Below are positions 8,761-17,355 of a DNA stretch of 45,900 bases, piece after piece. The DNA is from Pseudonocardiales bacterium (lineage in GTDB: Bacteria; Actinomycetota; Actinomycetes; Mycobacteriales; Pseudonocardiaceae). Numbering within the stretch: position 1 is the stretch's first letter; each line of letters starts with the position of its first letter. Both the position numbers and the translations under genes were made by a program. The stretch is from NCBI GenBank assembly GCA_019244165.1, contig JAFATA010000027.1, positions 1 through 45,900 on the forward strand. Direction: 5' to 3'. The notes under the pieces were generated by a model. The model was given only the letters and a program-made list of their open reading frames with translations. It made no database searches and was not told the DNA's origin.

Positions 8761-8782
8761 AGTCCGACGCGAGTCCGACGCG
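8761..8782 (+). repeat. 11-bp perfect tandem repeat upstream of the small peptide gene
   Basis: AGTCCGACGCG occurs twice back to back (8761-8771 and 8772-8782), ending 5 nt before the ribosome-binding site CGGGAG at 8788. Its location in the 5' leader suggests a regulator site or a replication-slippage duplication. Confidence 0.6.
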
Positions 8783-8802
8783 CACAACGGGAGCTAACCC
8801 CG

Positions 8803-8934
8803 ATGAGTAAGCATGAGAAACCCGACCCAGCTACGGGTGATGCCCAGCTGCCGCCGGGCACTCCGATCAGCCCGCGGGAACCCAAGGGCGGTAAGCACGA
8901 GAAGAAGGACGACGGTGAGAACGAGAAGAAGTGA
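8803..8934 (+). CDS. Candidate imiditide-like RiPP precursor (43 aa)
   Basis: A 43-residue, highly charged peptide (MSKHEKPDPATGDAQLPPGT at the N-terminus; KHEKKDDGENEKK at the C-terminus). CGGGAG lies 9 nt before the ATG, and the stop overlaps the next gene's GTG by four bases (GTGA), so the two are translationally coupled. It has no Cys and no hydrophobic segment. Asp37-Gly38 is the kind of dipeptide that readily forms aspartimide once the Asp is methyl-esterified. Imiditides, as described, are two-gene systems of a charged linear precursor and a PIMT homologue that methylates one Asp, with recognition by charge-charge contacts. The match here is in architecture and composition; the modified residue and family membership are inferred. 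It could otherwise be a small accessory protein. Confidence 0.6.
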   Translation: MSKHEKPDPATGDAQLPPGTPISPREPKGGKHEKKDDGENEKK

Positions 8935-10187
8935 CCACTGAGCCTGTACGGGCAACAGCGGTGGCCCCGCCGAAGCCTGCCCCGTGGTTAGGCTCGGTGC
9001 GCGCAGCAGCGCCGGGATGGGTGGAGGCGTTTGAGGCCGCCCCGCGGGAGTGGTTCGTCCCCGATCTGGTGTGGCGAAAGAACCCCACAGGGCGGGGCTG
9101 GCTGCCGGTGAACCGGAACATGGAGCCCGAGACGTGGGCAGAGCTGGTCGCCACCGACGACTTCGTGGTCACCCAGGTCGATGACGGCCACCCCACACTG
9201 CCAGGCGGCATTGGACGGGCGGTCACCAGCTCAACCTCGATGCCCACCATGATGGCCGTCATGCTGCACACCCTGAACCTCCCTACCGACCTTCACCGCC
9301 GAAACGGGCCAGGACTGCGGGTGCTGGAGATCGGCACGGGCACCGGCTGGAACACCGCCCTGCTCGCCCACCGCCTCGGCGTCGGCAACGTGACCAGTAT
9401 CGAGATTGACCCCCAGATCGCCGACCACGCCCGGGCTGCTCTGGCATCCACGGGCTACCCGGTCACCGTGATCACCGGGGATGGCGAACAAGCCCCGCCC
9501 GCAAGCGACCACGACCACGCGCTCTACGACCGGGTGATCTCCACCGCCGCTTGCCACCGAGTGCCCTACACCTGGGTACAGCAATGCAAACCAGGCGGGA
9601 TCATCGTCACCCCGTGGCAGACCCCCTATTTAGGCTCAGCGCTCCTCCAACTGACCGTCACCCACTCCACCACCACCGACGCTATGGCCTCCGGCCGGTT
9701 CATCGAACACGCCTCGTTTATGCCACTCCGCGCGCAACGGGGCGGCGACTGGATCCCCGACCCGGACACCGAACCCGACGCCGCCGAGAGTGCCACCGCG
9801 CTGCACCCCTATGAACCGGTCAGTGACTATGACGGCTGCGCGTTCACCGTCAGCCTGCTCGTCCCCGACCTCGAGAAGAGCATCGCCTTCCCCGACCCCC
9901 ACGACCAACACACCTACGAAGTGCTGCTGTTCGAGGCGACCAGCCGCTCATGGGCGACTATCACCGTCACCCCCGCCGCCCTGCACACCGACATCTACCT
10001 GGTACGCCAACACGGCCAACGCAGACTCTGGGACGAGATCGAGGCCGCCTACACCTGGTGGGAACACCACGGACACCCAACTTACACCCAATTCGGACTC
10101 ACCATCGGTGCGACTGGTCAGCGCGCCTGGCTCGATGACCCCTCCCAACCACTCGGACCCATCACACCACCAGACTCACGAGCATGA
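8931..10187 (+). CDS. PIMT-like O-methyltransferase of a RiPP (imiditide/TgmC-like) system
   Basis: SAM-dependent methyltransferase related to protein-L-isoaspartate O-methyltransferase (418 aa, longer than housekeeping Pcm at ~210). The PIMT-like core has motif I LRVLEIGTGTGWNTALLAHR (~125-145), followed by VTSIEIDPQIADHAR, and CKPGGIIVTPW later. The C-terminal extension ends in YTQFGLTIGATGQRAWLDDP, a tail I associate with RiPP-linked PIMT homologues rather than repair enzymes. It starts at GTG 8931, overlapping the stop of the 43-aa peptide gene. No ATP-grasp ligase, lasso cyclase or lanthionine enzyme adjoins it, so the substrate is likely the linear peptide upstream. The predicted reaction is Asp methyl ester formation, which collapses to aspartimide. 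The alternative is an orphan TgmC whose ATP-grasp partner has been lost. Confidence 0.78.
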   Translation: MTTEPVRATAVAPPKPAPWLGSVRAAAPGWVEAFEAAPREWFVPDLVWRKNPTGRGWLPVNRNMEPETWAELVATDDFVVTQVDDGHPTLPGGIGRAVTSSTSMPTMMAVMLHTLNLPTDLHRRNGPGLRVLEIGTGTGWNTALLAHRLGVGNVTSIEIDPQIADHARAALASTGYPVTVITGDGEQAPPASDHDHALYDRVISTAACHRVPYTWVQQCKPGGIIVTPWQTPYLGSALLQLTVTHSTTTDAMASGRFIEHASFMPLRAQRGGDWIPDPDTEPDAAESATALHPYEPVSDYDGCAFTVSLLVPDLEKSIAFPDPHDQHTYEVLLFEATSRSWATITVTPAALHTDIYLVRQHGQRRLWDEIEAAYTWWEHHGHPTYTQFGLTIGATGQRAWLDDPSQPLGPITPPDSRA

Positions 10188-10265
10188 AGTTAACAACACG
10201 CTGGCACGGCCAACGAGCTCGATCCGCTCATCCCGTTACCCATGTCGGTCAGTCCCCCCACTCGA

Positions 10266-11552
10266 TCAATGGCGTCGGGGTTCTGTGGCCAGCATCGCTT
10301 CGATGGCCGCCTTGACGCGGGGGTTGCCGCCACGTTTGCGCACGTAATAGCGCTCCGTGGTGCGGGAGTCAGAGTGTCGCAGTCGGCCGGCGATCTCCGT
10401 GAGGGTCATCCCCGCCGAGTCCAGTTCACTGCCCAGGGTGCGTCGGCACCAGTGCGAGGACACATGCCCATAGCCGATGGTCTTCAGCGCTGGCCGCAGC
10501 TTTTTGCTGCTGACGTTGCTGGGGTCGAGTAGGCCCCCGATGTCGTTGGGGAACACCAATCCCAGCGGACTAGGAGCTACGTGTTCCCGACGAGCCAGTA
10601 GCATCGCGATGACCTGCTCGGGCAGATCGATGTCTTCCATCTCTTGACTCTTGGAGGTGCCCTCATTGATCCGCAATCCTTCGCCGGGAACCCGGATCAC
10701 GTTCGGACCGAGTCGAGCGGTGCCGGCTTCCATGTCGATCCATGACCAACGTGCCGCCAAGGCATTACCGATCCGGTCACCGGTGCCGAGCATCCACAGC
10801 CACAGGTCGGGTAGCAGGGAATCGCACATCGTCGGCCGGTAGCGGCGGTTGTTGACGAGGGGTCCGGGTGTGGCCGCGAGTTCCTGCAACCGGTACCAGA
10901 TGTGCACCGCCTCGGAGGAGTCCAGCGCTTTCACCACATGAGCGCCCTTGCCAACGATGTCTGCGCATCCCTCGATGGGGTTGGGTAGCGGGATCGCTTC
11001 TTTGCGGATCGCCACAGCAAGGATCTCCGCAATGACCGAGCGGGCGCCCTTGACAGTGGCGTAGCCCTTGGTGGCGCGCAGGGTTTTCAGGAACTCGTCG
11101 CACTTGGCGACGCCGACCCATTCGATCGCCATGTCCCCCAGCGCGGGTTCGATGTGCCTACGCCAAATGGCCTCGTAGTTCCGGAGGGTTCCTGGGGATA
11201 GCTGGCCCTCGGTCATCCTGGCCCGCTTCTCAGCCAGCATGATCTGGGCGAAGACCCGCAAGCGCGCTTGGCGGGTAATGATCGGCTCCCGGGTGGTGAA
11301 TGTGGTAGCGATCCGATGCCGCAGGGCGCGCTCAGCTTGCTTGCGGGTCGTTCCGCTAGCGGAGACCTCCCGGCGGTGCCCTTGAAGATCACAGATGTAA
11401 GCCCGGGCGCGGATGACCGTCTTCGTGGACCCATCGGCCAGGGTGCGGGTGCGCTCGTCGAAGTTGACCGTACGTGGGGGTTCTCCGGGCTTGAGTCGTT
11501 CGTTCGGCACGGTCCTCAGAGGCCAATCTACGAGGTGATCATAGGCCTGCAT
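10266..11552 (-). CDS. Tyrosine recombinase / site-specific integrase
   Basis: Phage-type integrase of 428 aa. An N-terminal arm/core-binding region (SAM-like, ~80-190) is followed by the catalytic domain with the first Arg in MLGTGDRIGNALAARW, the His box SSHWCRRTLGSELDSAG, GRLRHSDSRTTERYY with its His and the nucleophilic Tyr, in canonical order. The gene begins 65 bp from the 3' end of the tRNA-Asn and reads away from it, the usual layout when an element integrates into a tRNA gene. No excisionase, replication or conjugation gene is recognisable in the preceding 10 kb, so the element would be non-autonomous for transfer or partly eroded. The imiditide-like pair converges on it from the left. 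Confidence 0.93.
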   Translation of the reverse strand: MQAYDHLVDWPLRTVPNERLKPGEPPRTVNFDERTRTLADGSTKTVIRARAYICDLQGHRREVSASGTTRKQAERALRHRIATTFTTREPIITRQARLRVFAQIMLAEKRARMTEGQLSPGTLRNYEAIWRRHIEPALGDMAIEWVGVAKCDEFLKTLRATKGYATVKGARSVIAEILAVAIRKEAIPLPNPIEGCADIVGKGAHVVKALDSSEAVHIWYRLQELAATPGPLVNNRRYRPTMCDSLLPDLWLWMLGTGDRIGNALAARWSWIDMEAGTARLGPNVIRVPGEGLRINEGTSKSQEMEDIDLPEQVIAMLLARREHVAPSPLGLVFPNDIGGLLDPSNVSSKKLRPALKTIGYGHVSSHWCRRTLGSELDSAGMTLTEIAGRLRHSDSRTTERYYVRKRGGNPRVKAAIEAMLATEPRRH

Positions 11553-11616
11553 GCGGGCCGATCATATCAGGCTGGCCGCCTTAAAGCTGTCGTACCATGC
11601 TCTACCTGGCCTTTTG

Positions 11617-11689
11617 CTCCCCGAGTTGGACTTGAACCAACAACCCTGCGATTAACAGTCGCATGCTCTGCCAATTGAGCTATCGGGGA
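11617..11689 (-). tRNA. tRNA-Asn (anticodon GTT)
   Basis: A 73-nt cloverleaf on the minus strand: acceptor TCCCCGA pairs with TCGGGGA, D-arm GCTCAATTGGCAGAGC, anticodon arm GCGACTGTTAATCGC with anticodon GTT, T-arm GTTGGTTCAAGTCCAAC, discriminator G. CCA is not encoded. It is intact and adjoins the integrase gene at its 3' side, so its 3' half may have been supplied by the integrated element. The 14-bp segment 11645-11658 recurs at 1691-1704. Confidence 0.96.
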
Positions 11690-11781
11690 AAGTGCGTCGG
11701 CGCCCGATCCGTCTGGTGGGCCGGCTGCGGACCACCTTAGCGCACCCAACAGGCTAGTGACGGACGCCCCGCCGCAGCCGG

Positions 11782-12537
11782 CTAACCGGCCTGCGCGACG
11801 GCGAAGATCCGGCGGAACGGGAACCAGGTCACCCCGTCGGCTCCCGCCGGGTAGGCAGCCCGCAGTCGCGGGGCAAGTTCCTGCCGGAACTCCTCCCACT
11901 CCGTCACGGACAGTGCCGCCCGGACCGGGCGCAGGGCGGTCCCGCTGATCCATTCGAGTACCGGGTCGGATCCGGTCAGCCGGTGCAGGTAGGTGGTCTC
12001 CCAGACGTCCAACTCCGCGGCGCCCGGGGCGAGCACTGCGGCGTACCCGGCAGGCTCGAGTACCCGGTGGTCACCTCTGAACTCGAACAGGCCACGCCAG
12101 CGAGGCTCGGCGGCAAGCCGCGCGGTCTCGGCGTGGGACGGTGCGCTGAAGTTCCCCGGCACCTGCAAAGCCAACCATCCCCCCGGCGGCAGCTGACGCA
12201 TCCACTGGCGCAGCAGCTCCGCGTGCTCGGGTACCCACTGCAAGACGGCGTTACAGACGACAAGACCGGTGCCGGGAGGAGGCGACCAACAACGAATGTC
12301 GCACAGCTCGGCGTGGATACCGCGCTCGCGCGCGGCCTGCACCATCTCCGGCGAGCTGTCCAGCGCCATCACGCTGGCCGCCGGCCAGCGCTTGGCCAAC
12401 AACCGCGTGAGGGTACCCGGCCCGCAGCCTAGGTCCACTATCAGGCCCGGGTCGCGGGCACCGACCCGGGCTAACAGGTCGTGGAAGGGCCGGGCTCGGT
12501 GGTCACCGAACGCGAGGTAGGTCTCCGGGTCCCACAC
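11782..12537 (-). CDS. tam: Trans-aconitate 2-methyltransferase
   Basis: SAM-dependent methyltransferase (251 aa) expected to methylate trans-aconitate, a spontaneous inhibitory by-product of the citric acid cycle. It begins VWDPETYLAFGDHRARPFHD as Tam proteins do; motif I is LIVDLGCGPGTLTRLLAKRW and the post-motif is VMALDSSPEMVQAARERG. The late Tam-type segments RVLEPAGYAAVL, WETTYLHRL and VLEWISGTALRPVRAAL are present. I chose GTG 12537 because GAGGAGG lies 8 nt upstream of it; a longer ORF to 12600 lacks such a site. It is transcribed in the same direction as dnaG and 72 bp after it, so read-through is possible. Confidence 0.88.
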   Translation of the reverse strand: MWDPETYLAFGDHRARPFHDLLARVGARDPGLIVDLGCGPGTLTRLLAKRWPAASVMALDSSPEMVQAARERGIHAELCDIRCWSPPPGTGLVVCNAVLQWVPEHAELLRQWMRQLPPGGWLALQVPGNFSAPSHAETARLAAEPRWRGLFEFRGDHRVLEPAGYAAVLAPGAAELDVWETTYLHRLTGSDPVLEWISGTALRPVRAALSVTEWEEFRQELAPRLRAAYPAGADGVTWFPFRRIFAVAQAG

Positions 12538-12609
12538 CGCCACGACCTCCTCGCCGTCAGCAATCGAAACTAGTCCGAGGGGGCCAGCCACGACAACCAT
12601 CCCCCACGC

Positions 12610-14487
12610 TCATTCCTGTGCGCCTGCTGCCCGTTCCCGCAGTACCCGGTAGTACTGCTCTAGGGCTACGAGGTCACCGAAGAGCTGGTGGTAGGAGTCC
12701 GCGTCGTCCAGCGGTGAGAGGCGTTGCAGCCGGGACTTGATCTCAGCGACCTGCCGTCCGACGACACTGGCCTGCAAGCGGGCCAGCAAGCTGCTGATGT
12801 AGTGCGCGTCGTCTTCGGCGCTGCCGGTGGCGTGCAATGCCTCGACGGCAAGCTCGGTGACCAGGGAGCGCTGAGGGCAGTGCACGGCGATGGCATCGAT
12901 CCACTCCGGCGGGGAGATTCCCGCAGTGGTACCGCCTGCCGCCAGCACCGCCGCGTGGAGCTGCGCGTAGGCGGGGTGGGTGAAGGCCTCGACGGGCAGG
13001 GTGTCGTACACCGGGCCGGTCATCGCCGGCTGCTGCAGCACCGCCTTGAGCACCTCGCGTTGAGCCTGCAGCCGCGGATCGTCCCGCGGGGGAAGGCCTG
13101 TGCCGTTCTCCGTCGAAGGCCTGCTCCGAGCGCGCCCACTACGTCGTCGAGGCTCCTCACCGGCGGCTTCCCGAACTCGGCGGACCACCGTGGCTTCGTC
13201 ACTCCAACCACTCCGATAGGCCAGCTGCGTCGCGTACCGATCTCGAAGTGACACGTCCTTGATCCGCGCAACGAGCGGCACAGCCCGCCGGAGGGCTGCA
13301 ACCTGGCCCTCCGCAGTGTCCAAGTCATACTCGGCGAGCAGGGTCCGCACTGCGAAGGTGAACAGCGGTTCACGGCGGGCCACCAAATCTCGCACCGCAG
13401 CGTCGCCCTTGGCCTGACGCAGCTCACAGGGGTCCATCCCGTCCGATGCGATCGCGATAAACGTCTGTGCGGCGAAACTCTGGTCGCCGTCGAACGCCTT
13501 CAGCGCCGCTTTCTTTCCCGCCTCATCACCGTCGAAAGTGAAAATCACTTCACCACGCAGGGCATCGTCGTCCATCAACAGCCTGCGCAGGACCGAAATG
13601 TGCTCCGCACCGAACGCCGTGCCGCAGGACGCCACGGCGGTGGGCACCCCAGCCAGATGCATCGCCATCACGTCGGTGTAGCCCTCGACCACCACCACCT
13701 GGCGGCACCGGGCGATCTCCCGCTTGGCCAGGTCCAGCCCAAAGAGCACCTGCGACTTCCGGTACAACGGCGTCTCAGAGGTGTTGAGGTACTTCGCCTC
13801 GATGCGATCGTCGTCGAACAGTCGCCGAGCACCGAAACCCACCACATCACCGCCGAGGTTCCGGATCGGCCACAGCAACCGGCGGTGGAAGCGGTCAATC
13901 GGCCCGCGCTGGCCCTCCCGGGACACCCCGGCCGCCACCAGCTCCTCGACCGAAAACCCGCGGCCCAACAGGTGCTTGGTGAGCGCATCCCAGCCCGAGG
14001 GGGCGAAGCCGCAGCCAAACCTGGTCGCCACCTCAGAGCTGAAGTCGCGCTGGGTGAGGAACTCCCGGGCCACCCGTGCCTCGGCGGTGCTCACCTGCTC
14101 GGCGTAAAACTCCTGCGCCAGCTTGTTCACCTCGACCAACCGGGATCGGGTGCCCCGCTCACGCGCCACCGAGGAACCACCACCGGTGTAGGTCAAGGCG
14201 AATCCCACCCGGTGGGCCAACCGTTCCACGGCCTCGACGAAACCCAGGTGCTCGATCTTCATCACAAAGTCGAAAACGGATCCGCCTTCACCACAGCCGA
14301 AACAATGAAAAGTACCATGAGCGGGGCGGACGTGAAACGACGGGGATTTCTCCTCATGAAACGGGCACAGCCCCTTCAGCGAATCCGCCCCGGCCCGACG
14401 CAGCGCGACATACTCACCGACCACTTCCTCGATCCGGTTGCGCGCCCGGACCTCCACGATGTCCGCGTCCCGGATCCGTCCAGCCAC
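12610..14487 (-). CDS. dnaG: DNA primase
   Basis: Synthesises RNA primers at the replication fork. The CHC2-type zinc ribbon (LCPFHEEKSPSFHV, then FHCFGCGEGG) is at ~35-70. The catalytic core includes the TOPRIM motifs VVVEGYTDVMAMHLAG and FTFDGDEAGKKAALKAFDGD. A C-terminal helicase-binding domain follows after a Ser/Arg-rich linker (EPRRRSGRARSRP). Length of about 625 aa is normal. I take GTG 14487 (VAGRIRDADIVEVR) because DnaG proteins usually begin just before this segment; an in-frame ATG at 14556 adds 23 unlikely residues. On the minus strand a TACACT box ends about 8 nt before that GTG, with no Shine-Dalgarno, so the message may be leaderless. Essential core gene. Confidence 0.96.
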   Translation of the reverse strand: MAGRIRDADIVEVRARNRIEEVVGEYVALRRAGADSLKGLCPFHEEKSPSFHVRPAHGTFHCFGCGEGGSVFDFVMKIEHLGFVEAVERLAHRVGFALTYTGGGSSVARERGTRSRLVEVNKLAQEFYAEQVSTAEARVAREFLTQRDFSSEVATRFGCGFAPSGWDALTKHLLGRGFSVEELVAAGVSREGQRGPIDRFHRRLLWPIRNLGGDVVGFGARRLFDDDRIEAKYLNTSETPLYRKSQVLFGLDLAKREIARCRQVVVVEGYTDVMAMHLAGVPTAVASCGTAFGAEHISVLRRLLMDDDALRGEVIFTFDGDEAGKKAALKAFDGDQSFAAQTFIAIASDGMDPCELRQAKGDAAVRDLVARREPLFTFAVRTLLAEYDLDTAEGQVAALRRAVPLVARIKDVSLRDRYATQLAYRSGWSDEATVVRRVREAAGEEPRRRSGRARSRPSTENGTGLPPRDDPRLQAQREVLKAVLQQPAMTGPVYDTLPVEAFTHPAYAQLHAAVLAAGGTTAGISPPEWIDAIAVHCPQRSLVTELAVEALHATGSAEDDAHYISSLLARLQASVVGRQVAEIKSRLQRLSPLDDADSYHQLFGDLVALEQYYRVLRERAAGAQE

Positions 14488-14613
14488 AGGCGGTGAGTGT
14501 AGGGTCAGTTCTGGGGAACCCGGCACCTGGTGCGACAAGCTCGCTGTTGAGCTCACCGCGTATGCCCAGGTCGTCCCCAGCTAATCTTCAGGTGGCCCGG
14601 TCAGGATGCGGCT

Positions 14614-16122
14614 GTGACCACCCTTCGCGAGCTTGTCGCCGAGCGCGCCGCACGCTGCCCACACCGGTGTTTCCTGGCCGACGCGCGCAGTGAGCGATCG
14701 TTCGACTTCGCCATGCTGCACACCGCCGCAGAGGCGTGGCGCCGGGAACTCGACGCCGCAGGGGTGCCACCAGGCGCCCGGGTGCTCGTCGAGGTCGAGG
14801 ACCCGCTCGCGTTCTGCGCCGTGCACCTCGCCGTGATCGCCGCCGGGCGATGCTCCACGCCCATTGACCCGGCGGCTCCCCCCGCCGAGACGGAACGCAC
14901 GCGACGCGCCCTGCGGCCCTGGCTCGTGGTGAGTGATCGGGCGACTATCCCAGGGATGCAGGTGAACCCCGCCACCGGCCGGCCCGCCAGCCCGGCAGCC
15001 CCCATCCCGGGAGCGGAGCCCGCTGACCGGGGGCCGGGCTTGGTCGCGCTGCTCACCTCCGGCTCGACCGGGACCCCCAAAACGGTCGTGCTCACCGAGC
15101 ACCAGCTGCTGCATGCTGCCCAGTGCGTCGTTGACCACCACACCCTGTCCGCCACCGACCGCGGTTTCAACCCGCTGCCGTTGTTCCACATCAACGCTCA
15201 GGTTGTCGCACTGCTCGCTACCCTTCTCGCCGGTGGCACGCTGGTGCTCGACCGGCGGTTCCACCGCACCGGGTTCTGGCAGCTCCTGGTGGAGCGCGGT
15301 ATCACCTGGGTAAACGCGGTGCCGGCCATCCTCTCGATCCTGGCCCTAGAGGACATTGCTCTGGGGGACATTCCTGTCGTGCCGCCGGGATTGCGGTTCA
15401 TCCGTTCGGCATCGGCGTCGCTGCCGGTGACGGCCCGGGAGCGGGTGGCTGCGCGCAGCGGGGTCACCGTGGTGGAGAGCTACGGCATGACCGAGGCGGC
15501 CAGCCAGATCACCGCTACCCCGCTGCACGGTGGGCACCCACCGGGATCGGTCGGCCGGCCGGTGGGGGTGGAGCTCGACGTGGTTGGGCCAGACGGCCGG
15601 CATTGTGCGCCGGACGTGGTGGGGCGGGTCCGCATCCGCGGCGAGAGCGTGATCAGCGCGTACGCCGAGGGCGTGGCCGCGGAGCGGTTCGACGCGGCAG
15701 GTTGGCTGGACACCGGTGACCTCGGGCGACTCGACGCCCACGGGTACCTCTACCTCGCAGGGCGGGCTGATGACGTGGTGAACCGCGGCGGCGAGCTGGT
15801 GCACCCGCAGGAGGTCGAGGAAGTCCTCCTCGGCGAGGCCACGGTGGCCATGGCCGCCGTGGCCTCGCGTCCCGATGAGGTGCTCGGGGCAGTGCCGGTG
15901 GCATGGATCCAGCCGGTGCAGACGTTGGACGATGAGCAAACCGACGAACTCGTGCACCGGCTGCGGGTGCGGTGCGAGCGGCACCTGAGCCAGGTGAAAC
16001 GCCCGGTGGAGTTCCGGATCGTCGCGGGACTGCCCCGCAGCGCCACCGGCAAGGTGCTGCGCCGCCAGCTGCGGGAGCTGCTCATCCCCGACACCAGGTG
16101 TCTCGCAGTGGCCACCCGGTGA
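14614..16122 (+). CDS. AMP-dependent acyl-CoA synthetase / ligase
   Basis: ANL-superfamily adenylating enzyme (502 aa). The P-loop ALLTSGSTGTPKTVVLTEHQ (~145-165), substrate-pocket region NPLPLFHINAQ, A5 motif VVESYGMTEAASQI (~290), A7 GWLDTGDLGRLDAHGYLYLA with the hinge LAGRADDVVNRGGE, and A10 LPRSATGKVLRRQLREL with the catalytic Lys are all present, so it should be active. The start is GTG 14614 with AGGA upstream. It activates a carboxylic acid as acyl-AMP and then acyl-CoA or another thioester; the substrate is unknown. It overlaps the next gene by four bases (GTGA) and heads a four-gene operon with a membrane acyltransferase, a ComA-like enzyme and a VOC protein. The 126-bp gap to dnaG holds divergent promoters. 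Confidence 0.88.
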   Translation: MTTLRELVAERAARCPHRCFLADARSERSFDFAMLHTAAEAWRRELDAAGVPPGARVLVEVEDPLAFCAVHLAVIAAGRCSTPIDPAAPPAETERTRRALRPWLVVSDRATIPGMQVNPATGRPASPAAPIPGAEPADRGPGLVALLTSGSTGTPKTVVLTEHQLLHAAQCVVDHHTLSATDRGFNPLPLFHINAQVVALLATLLAGGTLVLDRRFHRTGFWQLLVERGITWVNAVPAILSILALEDIALGDIPVVPPGLRFIRSASASLPVTARERVAARSGVTVVESYGMTEAASQITATPLHGGHPPGSVGRPVGVELDVVGPDGRHCAPDVVGRVRIRGESVISAYAEGVAAERFDAAGWLDTGDLGRLDAHGYLYLAGRADDVVNRGGELVHPQEVEEVLLGEATVAMAAVASRPDEVLGAVPVAWIQPVQTLDDEQTDELVHRLRVRCERHLSQVKRPVEFRIVAGLPRSATGKVLRRQLRELLIPDTRCLAVATR

Positions 16123-17345
16123 CGGCCCTGCCCGCGCCCCCGGCGCGCGCCAGCCGCCCGGGCCACATCGGCGCGGTGGACCTAGTCCGGGTGCTGACCT
16201 TCACTGCGGTCATCGCGGTGCACGTCGTGGCGGCCGTCAATCCGTCGGGCAGCATCCCGGCGGGCGGCGCCTTGATGCTGCTGCACTTCACCCGGGAGGT
16301 GTTCTTCGCGCTCACCGCGTTCGTGCTCGTGCACCGCTACCGTAATGGGCTGCGCGCCGGGCCGTTCTGGCGGCGCCGGTTCTTGCTGGTTGGCCCGCCC
16401 TACGTGGCCTGGTCCGTGCTCTACAGCGGGCTGGCACTGATCACGGCACCGCTGCCATCTAGCGCGGCACTGGCCCAGCTCATACGCAACCTGCTCACCG
16501 GCACGGCGTGGTACCACCTGTACTTCCTGGTCGTAGCGATGCAGTTCTACCTGCTGTTTCCGCTGTTCCTGCGCTTGCTGGGAGGATCGGCGGAACATCG
16601 AGGCCGGCACGGGTGGCTGCTGGCGATCAGCGCGGTCCTGCAGGTGGGCATCGACGCCGGGGTGCACTTCGCGCACCCGAGCGGGATAGCCGCAGAGCTG
16701 GCGCACTACAGCGGGTCGTTTGTCGGCAGCTACGTCTTCTACCTCGTGCTTGGCGGGGTAGCCGCGCTGCACGCCGAGCAGGTGCAGTCCTGGGTTCGCG
16801 GGCATCCGGCGATCGTGCTCGTGGCGTTTGTCCTCACCGGTGCCGCGGCCGAGGGATACTACCTGCGCTCGGTGCTCGGCGGCTCCCTTGGGCCCGGCTC
16901 CCCGGGCCACGTCCCTCCTCTGCGCGCCTCTGCCGTGTTCCAACCGGTGATGGTGCCGTGGTGCGTGGCCGTCATGACGGCGTTGTTCGCGCTCGGCGTC
17001 ACGTGGGCGGCGCGGCGGGGAACCGGTCCGGGCTCGCGGGCCGTCGAGATTGGCTCTGAACACTCATTCGGAGTGTTCCTAGTGCATCCGATGGTGGTGT
17101 GGGCGCTGACGCACGGACCGTCGGAGTGGCTGTCCAGGCACGTGTCCGCATTGGGGGCGAACGTCATCATCCTCGCCGCCACCGTCGTAGTGTCGCTGCT
17201 GGTGGTCGAGGTGCTGCGGCACAGTCCGCTCAGCCTGGTGCTCACCGGAAAACCCTGCTCGTTGCGTCCCCGCGCTGTTTGTTCCAGCAGATCCGAGTCT
17301 TCCGCCCCAGCTCCGCCGGTCAGGCTGGACGCGGGGCGGACGTGA
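16119..17345 (+). CDS. Acyltransferase 3 family membrane protein
   Basis: Integral membrane acyltransferase (about 408 aa). It opens with the family signature HIGAVDLVRVLTFTAVIAVH (~18-37), then FTREVFFALTAFVLVHRYR, and has about ten hydrophobic segments, ending with SFGVFLVHPMVVWALTHGP. Family members O-acylate sugars, peptides or lipids at the cytoplasmic membrane. GTG 16119 gives a 4-bp overlap with the ligase gene; the open frame back to 15972 lies inside that gene and is not used. Coupling to an acid-activating ligase suggests the ligase supplies the acyl donor. The acceptor is unknown. The C-terminal ~35 residues (RPRAVCSSRSESSAPAPP) are low-complexity and cytoplasmic. Confidence 0.85.
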   Translation: MTALPAPPARASRPGHIGAVDLVRVLTFTAVIAVHVVAAVNPSGSIPAGGALMLLHFTREVFFALTAFVLVHRYRNGLRAGPFWRRRFLLVGPPYVAWSVLYSGLALITAPLPSSAALAQLIRNLLTGTAWYHLYFLVVAMQFYLLFPLFLRLLGGSAEHRGRHGWLLAISAVLQVGIDAGVHFAHPSGIAAELAHYSGSFVGSYVFYLVLGGVAALHAEQVQSWVRGHPAIVLVAFVLTGAAAEGYYLRSVLGGSLGPGSPGHVPPLRASAVFQPVMVPWCVAVMTALFALGVTWAARRGTGPGSRAVEIGSEHSFGVFLVHPMVVWALTHGPSEWLSRHVSALGANVIILAATVVVSLLVVEVLRHSPLSLVLTGKPCSLRPRAVCSSRSESSAPAPPVRLDAGRT

Positions 17346-17355
17346 GGAGGAGATC

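Noticed and set aside
13600..14496. 298-aa ORF on the plus strand
   Set aside because: It is antisense to dnaG throughout; the opposite strand has all primase motifs, so this is a shadow frame.
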